Assembly: GCA_965248135.1 (NCBI GenBank)
Contig: CBDFIN010000009.1
Location: forward strand, 124,001 to 188,000
Length of the DNA: 64,000 nucleotides
Direction of reading: 5' to 3'
DNA from: SZUA-100 sp965248135
GTDB taxonomy: Bacteria; Pseudomonadota; Alphaproteobacteria; Rhizobiales; Rhizobiaceae
Below are positions 34,186-44,003 of this stretch, piece after piece. The notes below the pieces were generated by a model, which worked only from the letters and a program-made list of their open reading frames with translations, was not told the DNA's origin and did not search any database. The position numbers and the translations under genes were made by a program. Numbering within the stretch: the first letter of the stretch is position 1; each line of letters opens with the position of its first letter.

Positions 34186-36696
34186 ATGAGAACAAGCGCG
34201 CGCGCAGTGGTAATTGGTGGTGGGGTTGTCGGCGTTGCGACACTTTATCATCTGGCAAAAAAGGGCTGGACTGATTCGATCCTGATCGAACGCAAGGAAT
34301 TGACATCCGGCTCGACCTGGCATGCGGCGGGGCTTTTGCCGCTGTTCAATCTTTCCTATTCGGTTGGCCAGATCCACAAATACTCGGTCAAGTTCTACGG
34401 CGAGCTGGAAGCCGAAACGGGCGTCAATGCCGGTCTTTCAACCGTCTCCAATATTCGCCTGGCGCAGTCTCACGATCGCATGGATGAATATCAGTATTAT
34501 GCTGGCGTCGCCCGCACCATCGGCGTGGACGTAAATTTCCTGACACCTCAAGAGGTGCAGGATATCTGGCCGCTGTGCAAAACCGATGGCCTGATTGGTG
34601 CGATCCAGCACCCGGAAGATGGCTATATCCAACCGGCCGACCTCACTCAGTCGATGGCGGCGGGCGCACGGGCGATGGGAGCGGAAATCAATCGCTACAC
34701 CACCGTATTGGCAATTGAGCTACAGGCTAATGGCGAATGGCTGGTGAGAACCGACAAGGGTGATATCGTTTGTGAACACGTGATTTCCTGCACCGGCAAT
34801 TTTGTCCGCAAAACCGGAGAAATGGTTGGTCTCGACATTCCCGTCATCCCGGTGCAGCACCAGTTTATTGTCACCGAACCCCACCCGGATATCGTGGCGC
34901 GCCATGCGGCCGGCAAGCCCGAGATGGGCGTGCTCAGGGATAGTGATTCATCCTGGTATCTGCGCGAGGAAAATGGCGGATTGATCCTTGGCCCATATGA
35001 GAAGGGTGCGCCGTGCTGCTATGTCGATTCACCCTCGGAGGATTCAGAATATGAACTATTCCAGGAGGACCTTGACCGGCTGATGCCGCATATTGAATCA
35101 GCCATTGAGAGAGTGCCGGCTTTTGGTGAGGTCGGGATCAAGAAGGTCTATAATGGTGCGATTTGCTATACGCCGGATGGTTCTCCGATTATCGGACCGG
35201 CATGGGATTTGCCCAATTTCTGGCTTAACGAGGGTCATTCCTTTGGCATTACGGCTGCCGGTGGCGCCGGTTGGCAATTGGCGGAGTGGATTGTCGACGG
35301 TGAACCGACCATTGATATGATGGGGGTCGATCCACGCCGGTTTGGCCCCTATGCAAGCCGCGGCTACCTTAAGAAAAAGAACGAAGAAGCCTATGCCAAA
35401 GTGTTCACCATTCACTATCCAGATGAAGAGCGCGAGGCGGCAAGACCGCTGAAACAGGCGCCATGCTATGATCGTATGAAACAGCTTGGCGCGGTGTTCG
35501 GCAGTGTTTACGGTTGGGAACGGCCCAACTGGTTTGCCCCTGAAGGCTATGGCATCAAGGTGGATGAACTTGAAAAGCCCGATTGCTTGATGAACGAAAA
35601 TCATGGTGAGCCGGACGAAGATGGCGAAGTCAAGGAACTGTGGTCGTTTCGCCGCTCCAACTATTTTGAGCATGTCGGTAATGAGGTAAAACACGTTGCA
35701 GAAAATGTCGGGTTGCTCGATATGTCGGCCTTTGCCAAGTGCTTTATTTCCGGCCCGGGGGCGGAAGAATGGCTAGACAGGCTTATGGCCAACCGCATTC
35801 CCAAGGCTATTGGTCGTGTCGGTCTTTGCCATATGCTGACAACGATTGGCGGTGTGCGGTCCGAATTTACCATCTATAAAACCGGTATCAACGCCTATTA
35901 TCTGGTTTCGGCGGGCGCCTTTGAACGCCATGACCATGACTATCTGATCAAATCAATGCCGGGTGATGGCAGCGTCAACTTCGACCCCGTCACCACCGAC
36001 TATGGTGTGCTGGTGATTGCCGGACCTAAATCCCGTGAGTTGATGCAGAAATTGACCGACGCTGATCTTTCCAATGAGAACTTCAAGTGGCTGACCGGCA
36101 GGAAGGTCAATATCGGCCATGCGCAGGCCGATCTGTTGAGGGTGAATTTCGTCGGCGAGCTTGGCTTTGAAATTCACCATCCAATCTCCCAGCAAAATGC
36201 AATCTTCGATCTGGTGATGGAGGCGGGGGCCGAATTTGGCATCAAACCGTTCGGTATTCGCGCTATGGACGCGATGCGGCTGGAAAAATCCTACCGGCTC
36301 ATTCCGCGTGAATTGTCGATCGAATATTCGGCCTATGAATCGGGCTTGCATCGTTTCGTTCATCCCAACAAGGGTGATTTTATTGGCCGCGACGCGCTGG
36401 TTGAACGTCATGCGGACGGCGATAAATGGGCCTTTGCCACGCTGGAAGTACATGACGTCAAAGATGCCGATGCGCGTGGATCCGAGCCGATATATATTGG
36501 TGATGACCTGATTGGACGAGCCACCTCGGGTGGCTATGGATGGCGACTAGGCAAATCACTGGCGCTGACCATGGTGCGGCCTGATCTTGCGGATCTGGGT
36601 ACAGAAATGGAGATTTCCATTCTGGGCGAGCGCTACAAGGCGACGGTAATTGAGGAAAGCCCCTATGACCCGGCCAACGAGAAGCTGAGGGCGTAA
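34186..36696 (+). CDS. Dimethylglycine/sarcosine dehydrogenase-type flavoprotein with GcvT domains
   Basis: Four-part enzyme of 836 aa. A DAO-type FAD oxidoreductase comes first (VVIGGGVVGVATLYHLAKKG at residues 8-27; SGSTWHAAGL with H46 at the covalent-flavin position of dimethylglycine dehydrogenase). A connector domain (about 375-430) follows, then a GcvT folate domain (about 435-710) and a GcvT C-terminal barrel. It oxidatively demethylates N,N-dimethylglycine, sarcosine or a close analogue and passes formaldehyde to THF. ATG 34186 follows GGCAGGGATGGG. It stands alone on the plus strand but faces the corrinoid methyltransferase operon. The choice between dimethylglycine and sarcosine cannot be made from sequence. 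Confidence 0.88.
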   Translation: MRTSARAVVIGGGVVGVATLYHLAKKGWTDSILIERKELTSGSTWHAAGLLPLFNLSYSVGQIHKYSVKFYGELEAETGVNAGLSTVSNIRLAQSHDRMDEYQYYAGVARTIGVDVNFLTPQEVQDIWPLCKTDGLIGAIQHPEDGYIQPADLTQSMAAGARAMGAEINRYTTVLAIELQANGEWLVRTDKGDIVCEHVISCTGNFVRKTGEMVGLDIPVIPVQHQFIVTEPHPDIVARHAAGKPEMGVLRDSDSSWYLREENGGLILGPYEKGAPCCYVDSPSEDSEYELFQEDLDRLMPHIESAIERVPAFGEVGIKKVYNGAICYTPDGSPIIGPAWDLPNFWLNEGHSFGITAAGGAGWQLAEWIVDGEPTIDMMGVDPRRFGPYASRGYLKKKNEEAYAKVFTIHYPDEEREAARPLKQAPCYDRMKQLGAVFGSVYGWERPNWFAPEGYGIKVDELEKPDCLMNENHGEPDEDGEVKELWSFRRSNYFEHVGNEVKHVAENVGLLDMSAFAKCFISGPGAEEWLDRLMANRIPKAIGRVGLCHMLTTIGGVRSEFTIYKTGINAYYLVSAGAFERHDHDYLIKSMPGDGSVNFDPVTTDYGVLVIAGPKSRELMQKLTDADLSNENFKWLTGRKVNIGHAQADLLRVNFVGELGFEIHHPISQQNAIFDLVMEAGAEFGIKPFGIRAMDAMRLEKSYRLIPRELSIEYSAYESGLHRFVHPNKGDFIGRDALVERHADGDKWAFATLEVHDVKDADARGSEPIYIGDDLIGRATSGGYGWRLGKSLALTMVRPDLADLGTEMEISILGERYKATVIEESPYDPANEKLRA

Positions 36697-36711
36697 CTGC
36701 CAAACCCGCAA

Positions 36712-37593
36712 TCAGTTTCTATCGGCAAGACTGGCGCGCAGATGATCGACGACAGCCTTGACCGGAGGGATGGCATTTTTCGTCACCAACATGCCAAGTG
36801 TATAATCGGGCAGCGGTGGCAAATTGCTCTCTTCGCCGAGCGCGATGATCTGTCCTTCACAGGCTGAAAGCGGAAAAGGCGCAACCACAAGGTCGGCCAG
36901 AATGCCGGCCTTTTGAGCCGACAGGTGGGCGCTTTTGAAAGTAATGCGATAGTCGCGGTTTTGTCGCTCCAGACCGTCAAGCGCTTCCTTACGCCAGATG
37001 CAACCTTTCTCCCACACGGAAACCGGTAAGGGGTCTTGTTCCACAGCAATGCCGCATTTAAGACCGGCCCAAACCAGTTTTTCGCGATAGAGTTGCTCGA
37101 CATCACAAGTTTCGGCGCTGCCACAAGTGACGATAGCGACATCCAGCTTGTTCCGGTTGATCATGTCAATTAGATGAATTGAATCTTCAACCGTCACGTC
37201 AACCGTGACCCCGGGATGGGTCTCTGAAAAGCGTTTCAGCACTGCTGGCAAGAACTGCTCCGTGGCGTGATCAATGGCGCCAAGACGGACTACACCGAGG
37301 ATATCTGGCGAAATAAACTGCGAAACTATTTGGCGGTTCAATGCCAGCACTCTTTTGGCGTGGAGGAGTAGCATATCACCATCTTCCGTCAGGGTCACCG
37401 CACGTGAGTCGCGTAGAAATATCGGGCGACCAAGCAATTCTTCGATGCGCTTGACTTGCATGGAGACGGCCGAAGGCGTGCGGTGAACAATTTCTGCGGC
37501 CGCAGAAAAATTCCCGCCCTCAGCAATCGCCACCAGCGTGTTGAGCAGATCGAGATCGAGAAACGGCACGTTGGGTTTAATTGGCAAATTCAC
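36712..37593 (-). CDS. LysR-family transcriptional regulator
   Basis: LTTR of 293 aa with an N-terminal winged HTH (LDLDLLNTLVAIAEGGNFSAAAEIVHRTPSAVSMQVKRIEELLG) and a periplasmic-binding-like effector domain (GVVRLGAIDHATEQFLPAVLKRF). ATG 37593 is the first in-frame start. It is convergent with the dimethylglycine-dehydrogenase-type gene, 15 nt after its stop, and divergent from the DUF1127 gene. A likely target is one of these two neighbours. The effector is unknown. Confidence 0.92.
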   Translation of the reverse strand: MNLPIKPNVPFLDLDLLNTLVAIAEGGNFSAAAEIVHRTPSAVSMQVKRIEELLGRPIFLRDSRAVTLTEDGDMLLLHAKRVLALNRQIVSQFISPDILGVVRLGAIDHATEQFLPAVLKRFSETHPGVTVDVTVEDSIHLIDMINRNKLDVAIVTCGSAETCDVEQLYREKLVWAGLKCGIAVEQDPLPVSVWEKGCIWRKEALDGLERQNRDYRITFKSAHLSAQKAGILADLVVAPFPLSACEGQIIALGEESNLPPLPDYTLGMLVTKNAIPPVKAVVDHLRASLADRN

Positions 37594-37727
37594 GACTTGT
37601 TTCCTTAGCCATCAAAAAAATTGAAAGATCACATCAGAACTATTCGTTCGACTTAATCATAGATCAGACCCATTGTCCAGACACGGGCCGGTCATTTGAT
37701 GCCGGCTACAGACTAAAGGAGATTATT

Positions 37728-38045
37728 ATGAACATTGCCGCGACCATTGCATTTGACCAATGCAAAGTGAAATTGTCCAACGAGGGTTCATTTGCCGCTC
37801 GTCTGGCCGACTATCTCAAAAATGAAGCCCAAATACTGCTCGAAAAGCTTCGGCTTCGCCGCGACCAGCGTATTGCCAGACAGGCTTTCCAGACAATGCT
37901 CTATCTCGACGACAAGACATTGCGCGATATCGGGGTGACCCATGAAGAGGTTGTGCAGGCCAATAACTTGCCCGTCGAAAGGAGCGCGGCGCAAGAATTG
38001 CGGCGAATTTTGTTGGAACGGCGTGCCAGGGGTAAGATGATTTGA
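37728..38045 (+). CDS. DUF1127 protein
   Basis: Small protein of 105 aa with a DUF1127 domain in its second half: AFQTMLYLDDKTLRDIGVTHEEV, preceded by the basic stretch LEKLRLRRDQRIARQ. ATG 37728 has an excellent AAAGGAGAT site, so the longer frame from 37581 is rejected. Proteins with this domain in alphaproteobacteria have been tied to RNA turnover and to phosphate and carbon metabolism, but the exact role here is unknown. It is divergent from the LysR gene and convergent with the methyltransferase gene. Confidence 0.85.
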   Translation: MNIAATIAFDQCKVKLSNEGSFAARLADYLKNEAQILLEKLRLRRDQRIARQAFQTMLYLDDKTLRDIGVTHEEVVQANNLPVERSAAQELRRILLERRARGKMI

Positions 38046-38066
38046 TCGAACCCTCGGTGGCCCGGC

Positions 38067-38765
38067 TTAAGCCTGCTTCACCAACACATCCAGCCGGTAC
38101 CAGTGTTCAATGTAACGGCCTTCGCCATCAGTTTGTACAACCTGGTCGAAGGCCGTTTGCATTTTTAGCCGGGCGGCTCCGTCGACTGTTCTGTTGCCGT
38201 CGACCTGTTGCATTTCAGCAATCAGATCGGCAACGCTGTCGACCCGGTATTTTCCGGCGAAATAAAAAGTGCTTTGACGTTTGGCGGCGCTTGTGTCCAC
38301 CAGTTCGTCGACCGCCACTTGCGCTTTTTCACAAACCTCTATTTCATCATCAATCCAGCAAACCACCGGATAAAGCGGATCGTCCGGCTGCGGTTCCAAC
38401 ACGGCAATCCGTCCGCCAGACCTGACGATGCGCATCGCCTCACCAAGTGCCTCACTCATGTGATCCACATGATGCAAGCTCTTGGAAAAAACAGCCAGAT
38501 CGAATTGATCATTTGACAGGCCGGTGTTTTCCGCCGCCGAGGTCTGAAAATTCCCCTCGCCGTTTTGCCGGGCAGTTTTAATGGCATCAGCGTTAGGGTC
38601 AATGCCGGTGACGATTGCGCCACGTTCAGCCAGCTTATGGCACAGCCCCCCAGGCCCACAACCGATATCGACAATATTCAAGCCGGCAAAACCTCCGGCG
38701 GCCATCTCCAGCGCTTCGATGTCTTCAAGAAAAGGCCGGTCCTGGAGCTTTCTGCTATTCTGCAT
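38067..38765 (-). CDS. Class I SAM-dependent methyltransferase
   Basis: Methyltransferase of 232 aa with the SAM-binding motif LNIVDIGCGPGGLCHKLAERG, the acidic loop VTGIDPNADAI, and motif IV FDLAVFSKSLHHVDHM; RSGGRIAVLEPQ follows. The first 53 codons of the longer frame are out-of-phase reading of the regulator gene, so ATG 38765 is used; it overlaps the regulator stop by 11 nt. It looks like the last gene of the corrinoid operon. UbiG/UbiE-like and arsenite-methyltransferase-like enzymes share these motifs, so the acceptor is unknown. Confidence 0.82.
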   Translation of the reverse strand: MQNSRKLQDRPFLEDIEALEMAAGGFAGLNIVDIGCGPGGLCHKLAERGAIVTGIDPNADAIKTARQNGEGNFQTSAAENTGLSNDQFDLAVFSKSLHHVDHMSEALGEAMRIVRSGGRIAVLEPQPDDPLYPVVCWIDDEIEVCEKAQVAVDELVDTSAAKRQSTFYFAGKYRVDSVADLIAEMQQVDGNRTVDGAARLKMQTAFDQVVQTDGEGRYIEHWYRLDVLVKQA

Positions 38766-39798
38766 TGAGCAGGGCCTTATAGTCGGCGCGCTCCTGTTGC
38801 GGCGAACGGGCATAAAGCTCACGGTAGCATTTGGAAAAATGCGAGGCGGAGACAAACCCGCAGGCGACCGCCACCTCAACCACCGGCAGCGACGACTGGG
38901 CCAGCAAATGGCGGGCGCGGTCAAGCCTCAATTCCAGATAATAACGCGCCGGCGATCTGCCCATGTGCTGGCGGAAAAGCCGTTCGATCTGGCGGCGGGA
39001 AAGGCCGGCGTAAGAGGCGATTTCCGGCAGGTTCAGCGGTTCAGTAAGATTGGCTTCCATCAATTCGATAATCGACAGAATTTTGGTGTTTTGCACCCCG
39101 AGCCGCGCCCTCAGCGGCAGGCGCTGGCGGTCATGCGGGCCGCGAACCCTGTCGGTCAGCGCCTGTTCACAAATTGCGTTGATCAGCGCCTCGTCATGAT
39201 CTTCACCGATCAGCGACAGCATCATGTCGAGCGAGGAGGTGCCGCCGGCGCAAGTGTATATGTTGCCGTCGACCTCAAACAGGTCGGCACAGGCTTCGAC
39301 CTTGGGGAAGGCTTCTGCAAATCCGGGCAGGTTCTCCCAATGGATGGCGCAGCGCTTGCCGGCCAGAAGCCCGGCCTTGGCCAGCAGATAAGCCCCGGTG
39401 CAAAGCCCGCCGACCGATACGCCGCGATTATATTCCTCGCGCAACCAGGCAAATACCGACCTATTATTATAGTTTTCGATGTTCATCCCGGCGCAAACGA
39501 AGACCATCGAAGGCCGGTCTCTGCCCGCCAGCATCTTTCGTTCCTGCTCAAGCGAGGTGTTGACGGCTACTGAAATGCCGTTGGAAGCCGACACCGGCTC
39601 GCCATCGACTGATGCCAACCGCCATTTATAGGCCTGATAACCGGCCATCCGGTTGGCGATGCGCAAGGGTTCAAGCGCGGTTGAAAAAGCCAGCATGGAA
39701 AAATCGGGCGCCAGAAAAAACACGACGCTACGTTTCACCGTGTCAGTAGATGCGGCGCTTGATGTTGCGTCAGACGCACAACTGCCATTGTTTTCCAT
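38755..39798 (-). CDS. GlxA/GbdR-like AraC-family regulator
   Basis: Regulator of 347 aa with an N-terminal DJ-1/PfpI-like (glutamine amidotransferase-like) domain (SVVFFLAPDFSMLAFSTALEPLR through GGLCTGAYLLAKAGLL) and a C-terminal AraC double HTH (LNLPEIASYAGLSRRQIERLFRQHMGRSP, then VAVACGFVSASHFSKCYRELY). ATG 39798 gives the family N-terminus; the frame open to 40035 is rejected. GbdR of Pseudomonas, with the same architecture, senses glycine betaine and dimethylglycine and activates their catabolism. Location beside methyltransferase and dimethylglycine-dehydrogenase-type genes supports the same role here. There are 148 nt between it and the RACo gene, possibly with its own promoter. Confidence 0.88.
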   Translation of the reverse strand: MENNGSCASDATSSAASTDTVKRSVVFFLAPDFSMLAFSTALEPLRIANRMAGYQAYKWRLASVDGEPVSASNGISVAVNTSLEQERKMLAGRDRPSMVFVCAGMNIENYNNRSVFAWLREEYNRGVSVGGLCTGAYLLAKAGLLAGKRCAIHWENLPGFAEAFPKVEACADLFEVDGNIYTCAGGTSSLDMMLSLIGEDHDEALINAICEQALTDRVRGPHDRQRLPLRARLGVQNTKILSIIELMEANLTEPLNLPEIASYAGLSRRQIERLFRQHMGRSPARYYLELRLDRARHLLAQSSLPVVEVAVACGFVSASHFSKCYRELYARSPQQERADYKALLNAE

Positions 39799-39946
39799 GG
39801 CTTTCCTCTGCTGGAAATTCTCTGGTCGCCCAGATTTTGGTGACAATGGCAGAAAAACCCGAACCCGGAAAGAGGGAAAATCAGCCGCAGATACTGGCAT
39901 TACTTTGCCAATAATCTTTATGCGGGCCGATGTTTGGGGGCAGCCG

Positions 39947-42010
39947 TCAACCGCGTTGGCGGTTCCGGCGACGTCGCCTTGGCCGGTCTTGATGGCTTTC
40001 GAATGCAGAATTGTCGGGACTTTCCGTCTCGCCACGACTTTCAGGCAGCTTCACTACGCTTGCAAGTTTGGGAAACGCTTCCACTTTGTTGGGAAAGGCC
40101 ATGGCGTTGACGAAGTGTTCCTGAAATTTTGATTCAAGCGCCGTCTCTATTTTGTCGATGTTGTTGACCGTGTTTTCGATCTCGCGTCGGTGAGAGCGAT
40201 TGAGCAGCGCCATGCGGGCACCGCCGCCGGCGGCATTGCCTACCGATTTCACATTTTCTACCTCACAATCGGGAATAAGCCCCAGCACCAGGGCATATTT
40301 CGGATCAATGAACGAACCAAAGGCACCCGCAAGCCGGATACAGTCAACCGATTCAAGATCGAGCTTGTCCATCAGCAGGCGAATGCCGGCATAAAGGGCC
40401 GCCTTGGCAAGCTGGATAGCGCGGACATCGGTCTGGGTTACGACGATATCGGGGCCACCGTCACTTTGCCAGAGCCGGTAAGACCAGGTGCGCCCTTGCT
40501 GGATGATGCGCGGTGATTTTTCCGCCAGGCGACCATCAATGACACCGTCTTCGCTGATAATGCCGGCAAGAAACATTTCGGCCATCACTTCAATGATGCC
40601 CGAGCCGCAAATACCGGTAATGCCGGTTGCGGCGGCAAGATCGGCAAAACCCGGTTCATTTGACCAACCATCAACACCGATCACCGAAATCGATGGTTCA
40701 AGCGTTTCACGATCAATGCGTACCCGTTCGATAGCGCCGGGCGCAGCGCGCTGGCCGCAGGAGATTTCCGCCCCTTCAAAAGCGGGTCCGGTGGGTGAGG
40801 AGGCGGCCAGTAGCCGTGTCCGGCTTCCCAACACAATTTCCGCATTGGTACCCACATCGACCAACAACATTTGTTGATCCTGCCGGTGGGGGCCTTCCGA
40901 AAGCGTCGCAGCAGCCGCATCGGCACCCACATGACCAGCAATACAGGGCACAATATATACCTGTGCAGCGGCACTGAGTTCCAGATCAAGCACGCTGGCG
41001 TTGGTGTGAACTGCCGACGAAACGGCCAGCGCAAAGGGTGCTCCCCCCAATTCGGTCGGATCAATTCCTAAAAAGAGGTGATGCATCACCGGATTGCCGA
41101 CAAACACGGCGTTAAGGATATCATGCCGGTGGACGCCGCTTTCGGCGCACACTTCGCCAATCATTTCATTGATAGCTGCGCGTACCGAACTGGTCATCGC
41201 CTTGCGGCCATCAGGGTTCATCATCACATAGGAGACCCGGCTCATCAAATCTTCGCCAAAGCGGATTTGCGGATTGGAAGTGCCGGAAGACGCAATTGTG
41301 GCGCCGGAAAGCAACGATACCAGATGTAAAGCGATGGTGGTTGATCCGATATCGCAGGCAATGCCATAGGCTTCGTTTTTCAGCTCGGGCCATAGGGCGA
41401 TGAGGCGGGCAGGGGTGTCTGCTTCATCCTTGTGAATGGCAGCGGTGACATTCCATTTGCCCTGGCGCAGAATTTTCTGCAATTGTGGCAGCAGGGCGTG
41501 ATCAACACTAATGCGGTCATATTGCCAGTCGCGTTTGAGCGCTAATAGCAGCCGGTCAAGGTCACCCAGGGGCTTTTCCATGTCCGGTTCTTCAACCTCG
41601 ACGTAACAAAGATGTACCGCCGGGTCGCGTTCGATCACCCGGTCATCAGCCGCTTTGCGTACCACCTGCTGATTGATTTGCACGTCTTGTGGTATGTCGA
41701 TGACAAGATTGCCCGCAATGGTTGCTGAACAGGAAAGTCTGCGGTCTGCCTTTAGGCCACGTTTATCGCTGTAACGCTGTTCCTTTTCGCCAAATTCCGA
41801 AAGATTACCGGCACTTGAGGTGATGCCATGTTTGGCAAACGAACCTTCCGCCACTTCGACCTGGCAACGTCCGCATATACCACGCCCACCACAGACTGAT
41901 TCGACATAGACACCAAGCGACCGCGCCGCTTCGATCACCGGCGTGCCGGCAGCAAACCTTCCGCGTTTGCCCGACGGCATGAACAAAACCAGGTGAGAAT
42001 CATCGGGCAT
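39947..42010 (-). CDS. Corrinoid activation protein RACo (2Fe-2S, ASKHA ATPase, DUF4445)
   Basis: Protein of about 687 aa. The N-terminal 2Fe-2S ferredoxin domain has ligands C40, C46 and C49 in ESVCGGRGICGRCQV and C94 in RRLSCSA. A linker and an ASKHA-type ATPase/activator domain follow (YGIACDIGSTTIALHLV, LVDVGTNAEIVLG, GICGSGIIEVMAEM). It reductively reactivates Co(II) corrinoid proteins in an ATP-dependent way, so it would serve the corrinoid protein of this operon. ATG 42010 is preferred to the frame start at 42037. The last 16 residues are Arg-rich (RPRRRRRNRQRG), like tails on two other proteins of the system. Confidence 0.9.
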   Translation of the reverse strand: MPDDSHLVLFMPSGKRGRFAAGTPVIEAARSLGVYVESVCGGRGICGRCQVEVAEGSFAKHGITSSAGNLSEFGEKEQRYSDKRGLKADRRLSCSATIAGNLVIDIPQDVQINQQVVRKAADDRVIERDPAVHLCYVEVEEPDMEKPLGDLDRLLLALKRDWQYDRISVDHALLPQLQKILRQGKWNVTAAIHKDEADTPARLIALWPELKNEAYGIACDIGSTTIALHLVSLLSGATIASSGTSNPQIRFGEDLMSRVSYVMMNPDGRKAMTSSVRAAINEMIGEVCAESGVHRHDILNAVFVGNPVMHHLFLGIDPTELGGAPFALAVSSAVHTNASVLDLELSAAAQVYIVPCIAGHVGADAAAATLSEGPHRQDQQMLLVDVGTNAEIVLGSRTRLLAASSPTGPAFEGAEISCGQRAAPGAIERVRIDRETLEPSISVIGVDGWSNEPGFADLAAATGITGICGSGIIEVMAEMFLAGIISEDGVIDGRLAEKSPRIIQQGRTWSYRLWQSDGGPDIVVTQTDVRAIQLAKAALYAGIRLLMDKLDLESVDCIRLAGAFGSFIDPKYALVLGLIPDCEVENVKSVGNAAGGGARMALLNRSHRREIENTVNNIDKIETALESKFQEHFVNAMAFPNKVEAFPKLASVVKLPESRGETESPDNSAFESHQDRPRRRRRNRQRG

Positions 42011-42098
42011 AAGCGCTTGCCTTACAGTTGAACGCAAACGATGCGTATCAGCCTTTGGCTAAGAAGTCTCTCAACAAATCCAGCTCCGCTACCCTTAA

Positions 42099-43067
42099 TT
42101 AAGCGCCTCGTCTGGCCGAACGGCCACCACGGCGCCGACCGCCGCTTGATGGTTTGATTTCAACATCCTGCGCACCACCCAGTGTCGCGGGCATGGTGCC
42201 CATGGGCGCAACGCGGTCGCGATAGGTTCTGATCCATTTGGCACAATCGCGGTCGGTTCCCATCAGCACATTGGCACCGTGAACCGCCTCCATTTCCGCA
42301 GGACGGCAGGGATTCATGATCGCCGATGTCATGCCCGAAGCGATTGCCATTGGCAAAAATGCCGCATTGATGCCGTGGCGGTGGGGCAGGCCGAAGGAAA
42401 TGTTGGAAGCACCGCAGGTCGTGTTGACTTTCAACTCATCGCGCAAGCGGCGGACCAGAGTGAAAACCTGCCGGCCGGCGGTGCCCATCGCTCCTATCGG
42501 CATGACCAGCGGGTCAACGACAATATCGTGCGAAGGGATGCCGTAATCGGCGGCATGCTCGACAATCTTCCTGGCCACTTCAAAGCGTACGTCCGGGTCT
42601 TCGGAAATACCCTCCTCGTCGTTGGAAATCGCCACAACAGGCACATTGTATTTTTGGATCAGCGGCAAAATTGCCTCTAATCGATCAACTTCACCGGTGA
42701 CCGAGTTTACCAAAGGTCGGCCGTTTACCACTTCAAGTCCGGCAGCTAACGCGGCTGGAACTGATGAATCAATCGAGATCGGTAGATCGGTCAGGCTTTG
42801 AACCAATTCCAGCGTTTGACGCAACAGCGGTGGTTCGGACTGGTTTGGATCAACCGCCGTCACACCAGCATTGACATCAAGCATGGTGGCACCAGCGGCG
42901 ACCTGGGCATAGATATCAGCCTCGACGGTGGAAAAATCGCCAACCTGCATTTCTGCTGCAAGTTTTTTCCGACCGGTCGGGTTGATACGTTCACCAATCA
43001 CGCAAAACGGCTGATCGAATCCGATTATTGCTTCTTTAGTGGCGGAAGCGACAAGCGTGTGCGTCAT
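42099..43067 (-). CDS. Methyltetrahydrofolate:corrinoid methyltransferase
   Basis: Protein of 322 aa with a pterin-binding TIM barrel: FCVIGERINPTGRKKLAAEM, MLDVNAGV, LPISIDSS, and NTTCGASNISFGLPHR near the C-terminal side. These are the motifs of MetH-type and AcsE-type methyl-THF methyltransferases. It would transfer the methyl group between the corrinoid protein and THF. The first codon overlaps the MTHFR stop by 4 bp. The C-terminus ends in a Gly/Arg-rich tail (SSGGRRRGGRSARRGA), absent from characterised relatives I know. The TIM barrel itself appears complete. Confidence 0.9.
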   Translation of the reverse strand: MTHTLVASATKEAIIGFDQPFCVIGERINPTGRKKLAAEMQVGDFSTVEADIYAQVAAGATMLDVNAGVTAVDPNQSEPPLLRQTLELVQSLTDLPISIDSSVPAALAAGLEVVNGRPLVNSVTGEVDRLEAILPLIQKYNVPVVAISNDEEGISEDPDVRFEVARKIVEHAADYGIPSHDIVVDPLVMPIGAMGTAGRQVFTLVRRLRDELKVNTTCGASNISFGLPHRHGINAAFLPMAIASGMTSAIMNPCRPAEMEAVHGANVLMGTDRDCAKWIRTYRDRVAPMGTMPATLGGAQDVEIKPSSGGRRRGGRSARRGA

Positions 43068-43954
43068 CTAAGGGCTTCTTTCAGGTTTGAGTTAGCAGGC
43101 TGGCTAAAAAAAACACCTTGTATATCCCACGTCCTGCGCTCGACAAGCCACTCGGCGGATTTCTTTATGCCACCAAACGGAAATACATGGATTTGCCTGA
43201 CAGCCGTCTGCTCGGCCGTCATTACATGGTGTTCAATCGGGCCGACAACGCTTTCAGGTGAAAAACCGGTAGCCAATGTTGCCAGCGCCGAACCTCGTTT
43301 TTTGAGAAAAGAGATAGAATTGCCGACCCCGCACATGGCGGCGAATTTGAGCAACGTAGTTATCCTCGCCGGCCCGGCCACACCAAGGTGCACCGGCAAA
43401 TCGATACCGGCGTCCTTCAACCCGTCGGCCCATTGGATGAATTTTTCACCATCAAAGCCGAATTGAGTGACAATGCGAATGCGTGCACCGGTGCGAAGGG
43501 CGAAATTCCGTTTAAGCCGCAGTGCCTCTAGCGCCACTTCCTCGGAAAAATCAGGTGAACCCTCAGGATGTCCGGCTATGCCGATATCGGTGATGCCATG
43601 CTGATCGAAACAAGCCGTCTCCAAAACTTCCATGGTTGACGAAAACGATCCCGCAGGGCGCTCCAATCCACCGCCGATGACCAAAACATCGCTGACGCCT
43701 GCTTCACCAGTCATCATTTTAACCCGCTCAAGCAGGGCCTCTTTTGTGGTCAGTCGCCTGGAGGCAAAATGCGGTACCGGTGTATAACCCAATTCATGCA
43801 CCCGCTTTGCGCCCGCTGTCAGCGTTTTGGCGCTGTCGGTACCGACGTCGGTGATATAGACCCGTGTCCCTTGTGGAAACAGACCTGGCAAATCAGGACT
43901 CTCCATCGCCTGTTTGGGCGAGACTTCAATCGATGCAGCAATTTTATTGGTCAT
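43064..43954 (-). CDS. Methylenetetrahydrofolate reductase (MetF-like)
   Basis: TIM-barrel flavoprotein of about 296 aa converting 5-methyl-THF and 5,10-methylene-THF. Signature parts are VYITDVGTDS, TPVPHFASRRL, the VLVIGGGLERPAG strand and GIAGHPEGSPDF, with QFGFDGEKFIQW later. In a demethylation operon it would run in the oxidative direction, feeding methyl groups into the C1 pool. Start choice is open: ATG 43954 (MTNKIAA), ATG 43966 or TTG 43996; none has a strong ribosome site. Its 3' end overlaps the methyltransferase start by 4 bp. Confidence 0.88.
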   Translation of the reverse strand: MTNKIAASIEVSPKQAMESPDLPGLFPQGTRVYITDVGTDSAKTLTAGAKRVHELGYTPVPHFASRRLTTKEALLERVKMMTGEAGVSDVLVIGGGLERPAGSFSSTMEVLETACFDQHGITDIGIAGHPEGSPDFSEEVALEALRLKRNFALRTGARIRIVTQFGFDGEKFIQWADGLKDAGIDLPVHLGVAGPARITTLLKFAAMCGVGNSISFLKKRGSALATLATGFSPESVVGPIEHHVMTAEQTAVRQIHVFPFGGIKKSAEWLVERRTWDIQGVFFSQPANSNLKEALR

Positions 43955-44003
43955 GGCGGTGTCCATTGTCAAATGCCGGGTCAATATGCCTGGCAACCAT
44001 GGT